Origin: Lentisphaerota bacterium
GTDB taxonomy: Bacteria > Verrucomicrobiota > Kiritimatiellia > UBA8416 > JAFGIZ01
Length of the DNA stretch: 10,651 nucleotides
Direction: 5' to 3'
Assembly (NCBI GenBank): GCA_016929365.1
Contig: JAFGIZ010000202.1
Span: 1 to 10,651 of the forward strand
In this document: positions 1-4,538 of the stretch, piece by piece
Layout of the letters: each line of letters starts with the position of its first letter
Position numbering within the stretch: position 1 is the stretch's first letter
Translations under genes and position numbers: made by a program
Notes under the pieces: generated by a model
Told to the model about the DNA's origin: nothing
The model's database searches: none
What the model saw: the letters and a program-made list of their open reading frames with translations, nothing else

Positions 1-40
1 CAAGGGACTGGTTGCGGCGCAAGCCGCCGCCAGTCCCTTG
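1..40. repeat. GC-rich hairpin with GCAA loop
   Basis: Positions 1-11 pair perfectly with 30-40. After a 2x2 internal mismatch, 14-18 pair with 23-27, closing a GCAA tetraloop of the GNRA class. No T-tract follows on either strand. It may be the terminator of a gene beyond the left edge, or a REP-like intergenic palindrome. Confidence 0.5.
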
Positions 41-58
41 AGTATGCTCAGCTCCGCA

Positions 59-83
59 TTGCCGGCGGCGCAGCCGCCGGCAA
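59..83. repeat. Perfect 11-bp hairpin, GCA loop
   Basis: Positions 59-69 are exactly complementary to 73-83, with the 3-nt loop GCA. The arms are almost pure G/C with TT/AA at the base. It is the second of three hairpins packed into the first 134 bases. It may help insulate the converging transcription units or belong to a palindromic repeat family. Confidence 0.5.
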
Positions 84-99
84 CGTCTGCAATGACGCG

Positions 100-134
100 C
101 AAAGAATAGCCGCGCTTGGCGCGGCTATTCTTTG
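100..134 (-). terminator. 16-bp hairpin terminator overlapping a stop codon
   Basis: Positions 100-115 pair perfectly with 119-134, leaving a 3-nt loop. The outer arm is CAAAGAAT on one side and ATTCTTTG on the other, so either strand reads an A-rich 5' flank, a GC core and a T-rich 3' flank. The shape is that of an intrinsic terminator usable in both directions. The TAG stop of the minus-strand gene at 125-793 (bases 125-127) lies inside the 5' arm as read on that strand. Confidence 0.6.
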
Positions 135-793
135 TCGCTGTCCATTGCTTTGTTCTGCTCTCTCCGGCCCTCAGCGTTTTCTGGTGCGTCGGGAGACAGC
201 TTCGCTTTCGGCACCTCTTCGGCCGGGAGCTTAGGCACGAGCACGGACGCCAGCGCATCGGCAACTTTCCGAGTGTCCTCAAGCCTTGAGGCCGTTGCAG
301 CGAAGGAAATGGTCAAGGGCAGTTTGGCTCCTTTGGCATCGGTGAGCACACTGACCGCTGCGGCTCCGTCAAGACCTCGGACTTTGAAGTGGAGAAAGGT
401 GTGTTCTGTCTTCTGTGGATAGCTGTAGTCCGATGTGAACAGAGCGTCCGTGTTCCCGGCGATCGTGGCCGCACCCACTACCTCGCTGGAAGGCATGAGG
501 AGCATGACCGTGCCGGGCGTAACGCCGAGCAGTTTTGCCAGATCCGGCGCATAGTCGCCAAACCAGAGGCAGATACAGGGATCGAGCTTCTCGCTCGTGC
601 CCTTCCTGATGAGAACACAGAGGGCTCCCTGCCCAGAGCCGCTTTGATCGTTCTGTGTTACTTGCCAGCCCTTCGGAACCAAAACCTCGATATCGTGGTA
701 TTTGACCTTGGCGGTTGTTGCCTGCTCCGCCGCGAGTGTGCAATGCGTGATCAGCAGTAGTGTGATGAGATAGAAATGTATCTTGCTGTTCAT
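125..793 (-). CDS. Secreted protein of unknown function
   Basis: This 222-residue protein is not one I recognise. Residues 1-21 form a signal peptide: a basic start, a hydrophobic core (FYLITLLLIT) and a probable cleavage near LAA-EQ. C18 lies in that region, but the preceding residues do not make a convincing lipobox. The mature part opens with a segment reading IEVLVPKGWQV (35-45), reminiscent of the first strand of PsbP/MOG1-like folds; this is only a resemblance. C59, C73 and C75 could form disulfides outside the cytoplasm. Residues 190-222 are a charged, Pro/Ala/Glu-rich tail. The start is fixed by an AAAGGAG ribosome site about 7 nt upstream. It is the last gene of a minus-strand unit, 23 nt after the previous stop, and its own stop lies inside a terminator hairpin. 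Confidence 0.75.
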   Translation of the reverse strand: MNSKIHFYLITLLLITHCTLAAEQATTAKVKYHDIEVLVPKGWQVTQNDQSGSGQGALCVLIRKGTSEKLDPCICLWFGDYAPDLAKLLGVTPGTVMLLMPSSEVVGAATIAGNTDALFTSDYSYPQKTEHTFLHFKVRGLDGAAAVSVLTDAKGAKLPLTISFAATASRLEDTRKVADALASVLVPKLPAEEVPKAKLSPDAPENAEGRREQNKAMDSDKE

Positions 794-816
794 AATATGC
801 TCCTTTTTGGGTCGCC

Positions 817-1395
817 TTAGTGTTTCTCAGACTGTTGTGCCATCTCGTCTTTGAATGCCTTGAGCATTTCGTCACCAATTTCTGTCGAGGCACACACAAC
901 GTAGGACATAAGAGGCATCGTCATAACAGTAATGCCCAGACGGTCGCCTCGATAGATGACGTGAGAGCCTTCGTCGCGGTCGACTGTGACTTCAGTACCC
1001 TTCAGATTAACTTCGGCAAAATGTTTGGCTGTAGCTTCCGACTCGTCAGTCAAGGCCTCAAGCCTGACATACCCCGATGGTGTCCCGGGTCCTTCTTTTG
1101 TGTAGATGATCAGATGTGCGATGCCATCCATAAACAGAACCCTGACGTTGTAGTCGCGAAAGCGGTGTTCCTGGTATACCTGAGGACGGGACTGAAAGGA
1201 AAACGTGCCTTCGCGGACAGGAGGTCCACACTTTGCATTGACCTCTTCAGGCGTGTTCCCTATGCAGGGCTCTGGAACATCAATCATCGTTCTGAGCGTA
1301 GTCGGTGTGAGCATTCGGGACCCCACGACTCCCAGTATTCCGATCACAGTCGCTGCACTGCAGATCGCTGCCACCCCTACCATCTTGGTTCGCAT
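817..1395 (-). CDS. Single-helix membrane-anchored protein, unknown function
   Basis: This 192-residue protein starts at the ATG at 1395, chosen because AAAGGAGG lies 6 nt upstream; the open frame extends to 1467 but no comparable site supports that start. Residues 5-26 form one hydrophobic segment after a basic MRTK start, giving an anchor or uncleaved signal with the rest outside the membrane. A segment around 45-60 (IGNTPEEVNAKCGPPV) resembles the short helix-loop found in small BamE/SmpA-like and related lipoproteins (the G-x-T-x-E-E-V...G-x-P pattern). The similarity is too short to assign a family. C44, C56 and C168 are the only cysteines past the anchor. It sits between the eight-helix membrane protein and the secreted protein and is probably cotranscribed with both. 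Confidence 0.7.
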   Translation of the reverse strand: MRTKMVGVAAICSAATVIGILGVVGSRMLTPTTLRTMIDVPEPCIGNTPEEVNAKCGPPVREGTFSFQSRPQVYQEHRFRDYNVRVLFMDGIAHLIIYTKEGPGTPSGYVRLEALTDESEATAKHFAEVNLKGTEVTVDRDEGSHVIYRGDRLGITVMTMPLMSYVVCASTEIGDEMLKAFKDEMAQQSEKH

Positions 1396-1482
1396 GCGCG
1401 TCCTCCTTTTTGTTCCTGTTCCTTGACCAAAGCAGAACGCTTCACCTAACGTGCAAGGGGAAGGCAAGCGAAGCGCGGCCTT

Positions 1483-2487
1483 TCACTTGTCGCGTTCAGG
1501 TGGTTGTTCGGCAACGGGTGCGCACCCTGGGTGATAGTACGTATCCGTGGCCTTGTTGAAGTACATGCCGTTCTTCGCTGTGACCTTACGGCACTTCAAG
1601 CACATGGCCGTGCCGTCAACCTCTTTCAGGATGACAAAGCCGTTTAAGGGAGCGGCTTCGAGATCGTCCAAGTCTTCGCCATATGACTTAGTCGTGTGCC
1701 TTCGTCGCAAGGTTGCGAGCGATGCGAGCAAGGCGACGACAAATGCTACCGCTGCAAGAGCTTGCCCCCAGAAGGCTGATATGTTCTTCGTGATTGGGTA
1801 TGAGGAGAGAAGAAACAGGGCGAAAGCCAGAGGTGGAAGCGCAAGGCCTGCAACCCAACGCCTCCAGCGTGACGCGACAATAAAGACGCCCGAAAGTAGC
1901 GCAATGACGACAAACACATTGCGATCACCCTCCGTTTTGATGGCGCTGAACCGACCCGTGTAGTAGAAGTATGTGCCACGGAGACTGCCAAGCAACGCCA
2001 GTGCACATGCCGTCAGGCCGATGGCGCGCGCAGTGCCGCCTTCGTGCGACCCTTCCTTCGTTTGATGTTCAGTTTCAGTAGACGCAACGGGGTGCGGGAC
2101 CTCTATGGGAGTTGCAGCACGCTTCATTGACCGTGAGTACCACTTGCTCAGAAGAACTCCGATTGCGCCCAGGGCCGCTGTTGTTGCGGGGAAGATCAGA
2201 ATGAAAAAGGGTGCATCGACACTCTTTAATTCGCCTGTCCATATGACTCCGACGGCAATCGTCCACTGTGCCGCAACGCCCACGACACTTGTTCGGAGGA
2301 AGCTTTGTCGGACAAGGCCATAGATGCATGCAATCAAGGGCGCGCCAACGAGAACGACAAACGCGGCACCCTTATCAGGGAAAAGATATGCAATGACCGT
2401 GCAGGCAGCGATCGCGGCGGCAGTCGCAATCTCGATCGGGCCAAAGAGTGGTAGATTGGATTTTCTTGAATCTACAGGCGTCTGCAT
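1483..2487 (-). CDS. Eight-helix membrane protein with C-terminal Cys/His motif
   Basis: This 334-residue protein belongs to no family I recognise. Hydrophobic segments at roughly 20-36, 41-59, 67-84, 92-114, 154-169, 190-206, 211-230 and 238-260 form two blocks of four helices. They are joined by a hydrophilic stretch (about 120-152) rich in His, Glu and Thr. The C-terminal tail (261-334) is soluble and contains C296-x2-C299 and H319-x2-C322, the spacing of a LIM-like or treble-clef zinc site. The start has a purine-rich GGAGGAGGGG ribosome site directly upstream. It is the first gene of the three-gene minus-strand unit, with 87 nt to the next start. A membrane sensor or assembly factor is conceivable, but nothing in the sequence proves a role. 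Confidence 0.75.
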   Translation of the reverse strand: MQTPVDSRKSNLPLFGPIEIATAAAIAACTVIAYLFPDKGAAFVVLVGAPLIACIYGLVRQSFLRTSVVGVAAQWTIAVGVIWTGELKSVDAPFFILIFPATTAALGAIGVLLSKWYSRSMKRAATPIEVPHPVASTETEHQTKEGSHEGGTARAIGLTACALALLGSLRGTYFYYTGRFSAIKTEGDRNVFVVIALLSGVFIVASRWRRWVAGLALPPLAFALFLLSSYPITKNISAFWGQALAAVAFVVALLASLATLRRRHTTKSYGEDLDDLEAAPLNGFVILKEVDGTAMCLKCRKVTAKNGMYFNKATDTYYHPGCAPVAEQPPERDK

Positions 2488-2646
2488 TTAGCCCCTCCTC
2501 CCGCTTGTGCCGAACATGATCTTAACCAACAAGCTGTGGGTATACGGAGGGATATTGGTGTTATCCAACGCCCCCCACACTATGCCCCACCAGCGGTGTT
2601 GAGGCTAACAGCGCATATCTGTACGCTCAAGAGGATATTGTCTGTT

Positions 2647-2704
2647 TGCGCCCGGTTCGAAACGGGAGTCCGATCTGTTATTTGACGACTCGACCGTGGG
2701 CGCA
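2647..2704. repeat. Inverted repeat in the 2488-2743 gap
   Basis: TGCGCCC at 2647-2653 is the exact complement of GGGCGCA at 2698-2704. Between them lie CGGT (2653-2656) and ACCG (2693-2696), plus the small palindrome GTTCGAAAC-like stretch at 2655-2663. The arms lie downstream of the phospholipase-D-like gene on the minus strand, but no T-tract follows. It superficially recalls a tRNA T-arm, but the span is too short and the stems overlap. Apart from this and the ribosome site of the gene at 1483-2487, I see nothing in the 256-bp gap. Confidence 0.3.
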
Positions 2705-2743
2705 CCAGTAGTCCAGACCGTGGCGTGGCGGCGTTGAGATCGA

Positions 2744-3268
2744 CTACGGCCCGTCATAGTCCGCACAGTGTTCTTTGCGCCCACAGGCTTCACATTCAGC
2801 ACCCATCCACACCCGATCGAACTGTTCCATGATCGCTTGTACGAGTCCGGGATCGCTGGTGATAAAGCCGGCCTCGAAGTTGCGGCGGTTTACGCTCTTG
2901 GCGCCCATACCCGCGCCGGTCAGGTTCGCGCTGCCGCTGTACGCATGCTCCCCGTCCACGATCACGCTCTTGAAATGCACTCGCGGACATAACATACGCT
3001 CCAGCCCGTCAATCAGGTTCGGATAGCGGTCGAAGTCCCGCCGGAACGCGGGTCCGGGCTCACGGGCATGCAGCAGGCGCACCTGCACGCCCCTGTCGAT
3101 CAGGCCGGACAGGATCTCCAGCAGCGGCACCATCGTCCTGCCGCGCTCCACGTGCATGTCCTTCAGGTCCGCCGTGGCCAGCCATACGAACTGCTCGGCA
3201 CCGGGCAGCAGCTGCCGCACGACGCGTTCGTAATGCTGCCGGTCCGTAATAAACTCAATCGCTTTCAT
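2744..3268 (-). CDS. Small phospholipase-D-fold protein, probable nuclease
   Basis: This 174-residue single-domain member of the phospholipase D superfamily carries one HKD motif: H98-x-K100-x4-D105, followed by the family's S-G-S-A-N-L-T-G segment at 111-118 and downstream N/E residues (FEAGF, 131-135). One-domain members such as Nuc dimerise to build the active site and cut phosphodiester bonds of DNA or lipid headgroups. Which substrate applies here is unknown; absence of a signal peptide favours a cytoplasmic nucleic-acid substrate. The C-terminus has C159-x2-C162-x5-C168, possibly a metal-binding cluster. The start ATG has no clear ribosome site. It diverges from the DUF1257-like gene with 68 nt between the two start codons. 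Confidence 0.8.
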   Translation of the reverse strand: MKAIEFITDRQHYERVVRQLLPGAEQFVWLATADLKDMHVERGRTMVPLLEILSGLIDRGVQVRLLHAREPGPAFRRDFDRYPNLIDGLERMLCPRVHFKSVIVDGEHAYSGSANLTGAGMGAKSVNRRNFEAGFITSDPGLVQAIMEQFDRVWMGAECEACGRKEHCADYDGP

Positions 3269-3274
3269 GCATGG

Positions 3275-3318
3275 GGCGTGTACGCCACATCTCTACGCTT
3301 CAAACACCACAAATTCAA
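3275..3318 (-). promoter_or_regulatory. Promoter and palindrome for the PLD-like gene
   Basis: On the minus strand, TTGAAT (3313-3318) is followed after exactly 17 nt by TAGAGA (3290-3295). Just downstream, covering the expected transcription start, is the palindrome GGCGT-gt-ACGCC (3275-3286). That placement suits a repressor site between two divergent genes. The hexamers are only moderate matches, so this is an inference. Confidence 0.35.
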
Positions 3319-3336
3319 GCCAAGGAGGATTCCAGT

Positions 3337-3687
3337 ATGAGCCATTTTACGACCATTGAAACCCAGATCCGCGACGTCGAGGCCCTGTGCGCGGCGTGTT
3401 CGGAGATGGGATTGCGTGTGATACGCAATACCGAGGCCCGCGGTTTCGGCGCCAACCGCCGGCACGGCGAGCTCAAGGTCGACTATCCGCGCACCGCCCG
3501 CCTTCTAAATGAAGCGCTCCGCACCGCGGCGGGTGACCGCGAGCTGGTTAATATGATTAAGCCGGTGATGAACGCGGCCGAATATAAAGCCTACCACCAG
3601 CGGCGGCGCAAGCGTGACGGTAAGCCCATCGATGTGGCCGCGCCGGAAAAGGGGGAAGCGGTGGCGAACGAAAAGGAGGCGGCTTGA
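3337..3687 (+). CDS. Protein with DUF1257 (Ycf35-like) N-terminus
   Basis: This 116-residue protein starts at the ATG at 3337, supported by AAGGAGG 8 nt upstream; the open frame begins earlier, but that part lacks support. The first 35 residues (MSHFTTIETQIRDVEAL...) carry the hallmark opening of DUF1257/Ycf35 proteins of cyanobacteria, plastids and some other bacteria, whose biochemical role is not established. After about residue 40 the usual DUF1257 middle and C-terminus are not evident. Instead there is a helical stretch (50-85) and a Lys/Arg-rich then Ala/Glu-rich tail. It may be a truncated or recombined family member. A helix-turn-helix gene follows on the same strand, probably in the same transcript. 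Confidence 0.65.
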   Translation: MSHFTTIETQIRDVEALCAACSEMGLRVIRNTEARGFGANRRHGELKVDYPRTARLLNEALRTAAGDRELVNMIKPVMNAAEYKAYHQRRRKRDGKPIDVAAPEKGEAVANEKEAA

Positions 3688-3699
3688 AAGGATTCGGCG

Positions 3700-3801
3700 G
3701 TGTCGGGTCTTGAAGGTCCCGGCGCCGTCCGTCAGGGGCAGCAGCAGCAACAGCAAAAGCAACGTCGCTCCCGGGTGGGTGCGGCAGAAAGAGAAACATG
3801 A
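3700..3801 (+). other. Possible 33-codon Gln-rich ORF
   Basis: Directly after the TGA of the DUF1257-like gene, the same frame stays open to a TGA at 3799-3801. A GTG at 3700 has AAAGGA 7 nt upstream. The predicted peptide has six consecutive Gln residues followed by a basic stretch (KQRRSR), encoded by a CAG/CAA run at 3739-3756. It could be a small translated peptide, the remains of a longer C-terminus of the preceding protein, or chance. No homology is recognised. Confidence 0.15.
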
Positions 3802-3833
3802 GGTAACGATGAATGCGATTATGGAGTGTTGGA

Positions 3834-4055
3834 ATGATGAACCCAAACGCAACGAGTTTCCGCGACGGTACGCTGACCGGCTACCTCCGGAAGAAGGCGG
3901 CCGCGCGCTATCTCGGCATTGCGGCCAGGACGTTAAACGAGTGGATGGCGGCGGGCATCGTCCCGTTTATCCGCGTCCGCCATACGATCCTTTTCCGGAT
4001 CAAGGATCTCGACCGGGCCATGGACAAATACCGTCTGCGCGCGGTCGGCGAATAA
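3834..4055 (+). CDS. Small excisionase/MerR-type helix-turn-helix protein
   Basis: This 73-residue protein consists of one winged helix-turn-helix of the excisionase/HTH_17 type. It runs from YLRKKAAARYLGIAARTLNEW (the helix-turn-helix) through a wing (RVRHTILFRIKDLDRAM) and ends shortly after. Such proteins bind DNA as excisionase accessory factors, as plasmid or phage regulators, or as small chromosomal regulators. GGAG at 3823-3826, 7 nt before ATG 3834, decides the start. An alternative ATG at 3813, with GAGG about 9 nt upstream, would add seven residues. The gene lies 146 nt after the DUF1257-like gene and just before a repeat-rich stretch ending at tRNA-Cys, the kind of place where an excisionase would act, but no integrase is present in the window. 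Confidence 0.75.
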   Translation: MMNPNATSFRDGTLTGYLRKKAAARYLGIAARTLNEWMAAGIVPFIRVRHTILFRIKDLDRAMDKYRLRAVGE

Positions 4056-4075
4056 AAACAGAGGCGACGCCGCAC

Positions 4076-4107
4076 GGCCCGCTTCCGGCCTTACGCCGGG
4101 GCGGGCC
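4076..4107 (+). terminator. Strong GC hairpin after the HTH gene
   Basis: GGCCCGC (4076-4082) pairs with GCGGGCC (4101-4107), and inside it CCGGC (4085-4089) pairs with GCCGG (4095-4099) around a 5-nt loop. It begins 21 nt after the stop of the helix-turn-helix gene. Only a short TTCGCGTTT follows, so it is a weak intrinsic terminator by the classical rule. Confidence 0.45.
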
Positions 4108-4195
4108 TTCGCGTTTAGGGACGCGGTGGCCCGTTCGTATATACCGTCGCCACGATCGCCTCACGCGCACGAAATCCCCGAACTACAAAAATGGC

Positions 4196-4310
4196 CGTTG
4201 CCAAAACGTTGCCAGTTTGACCGGCCTAAAACGGCAAATTTCGGCAAATTTTCGCAATGCCGAGAATCCGAACGGGGGCACCTTTTCCCGTATAAAGTGT
4301 TGCCGTATAA
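4196..4310. repeat. Cluster of short direct and inverted repeats beside tRNA-Cys
   Basis: CGTTGCCA occurs at 4196-4203 and 4207-4214, 11 bp apart (one helical turn). CGGCAAATTT occurs in perfect tandem at 4232-4241 and 4242-4251, with a weaker CGCAA copy at 4253. CCGTATAA occurs at 4288-4295 and 4303-4310. The core TTGCC and its complement GGCAA appear five times: 4198, 4209, 4233 (inverted), 4243 (inverted) and 4300. The block fills most of the 266-bp gap between the HTH gene and the tRNA. It looks like a protein-binding array or an attachment-site flank; no function is proven. Confidence 0.45.
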
Positions 4311-4321
4311 GGAATTATGAC

Positions 4322-4395
4322 TGGAGGCGCGAACCGGAATTGAACCGGTGTACGAGGTTTTGCAGACCCCTGCCTAACCACTCGGCCATCGCGCC
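4322..4395 (-). tRNA. tRNA-Cys (GCA)
   Basis: Read on the minus strand, a complete cloverleaf is visible. The acceptor GGCGCGA pairs with TCGCGCC over seven base pairs. The D-arm is GCC...GGC with GAGTGGTTA. The anticodon stem GGGGT/ACCTC contains one G-T pair, and its loop CTGCAAA gives anticodon GCA. The T-arm ACCGG-TTCAATT-CCGGT is perfect. The discriminator is T, as expected for cysteine tRNAs, and the 3' CCA is encoded (4322-4324). The mature 5' end lies only 3 nt after the stop codon of the small basic-protein gene, so the two are almost certainly one transcript. Confidence 0.97.
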
Positions 4396-4398
4396 CCG

Positions 4399-4494
4399 TC
4401 AGGCGGCCTTGGCGTTTCTGGCGCGTTCCTTCAGCCGCTTCCGGCGGCGTTGGCGCCGTATCCGCTTTACCTTGACTCGGTGTTGCTGTCCCAT
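4399..4494 (-). CDS. 31-residue highly basic protein upstream of tRNA-Cys
   Basis: The open frame runs from ATG (complement of 4492-4494) to TGA (complement of 4399-4401). It begins MGQQHRVKVKRIRRQ and continues RRRKRLKERARNAKAA. More than half of the residues are Arg or Lys and none is acidic except one Glu. GGAAGGG, 6 nt upstream, is a good ribosome site, which together with the promoter and placement argues for a real gene. Composition and length resemble ribosome-associated micro-proteins such as Thx or mS38/AURKAIP1-type peptides, but I cannot assign it to one. A role in binding rRNA is inference. Its stop codon is 3 nt from the tRNA. Confidence 0.7.
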   Translation of the reverse strand: MGQQHRVKVKRIRRQRRRKRLKERARNAKAA

Positions 4495-4509
4495 CGTAAA
4501 CCCTTCCAA

Positions 4510-4538
4510 TACCTAACAGAACGTCCCGCGCCTGTCAA
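4510..4538 (-). promoter_or_regulatory. Sigma70-like promoter for basic protein and tRNA-Cys
   Basis: On the minus strand a perfect TTGACA (4533-4538) is followed after 17 nt by TAGGTA (4510-4515), preceded by TG one base away as in an extended -10. The -35 overlaps the stop codon of the malic enzyme gene (4535-4537). The -10 hexamer is a poor match, but the exact -35 and the spacing are persuasive. Confidence 0.5.

Noticed and set aside
1440..1500. Possible integron attC site (ACCTAAC core-like sequence between two left genes)
   Set aside because: No matching GTTRRRY partner at the right distance, no repeated copies between the other genes and no integrase.
2648..2703. tRNA-like element (GCGCCC...TTTCGAAC...GGGCGC on the minus strand)
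   Set aside because: Only about 56 nt, acceptor and T-stem would share bases, and there is no anticodon arm; treated as an inverted repeat.
3614..4516. 300-codon plus-strand frame spanning the HTH gene, repeats, tRNA and basic protein
   Set aside because: It overlaps a certain tRNA and several better-supported genes in other frames; no start signal or motif.
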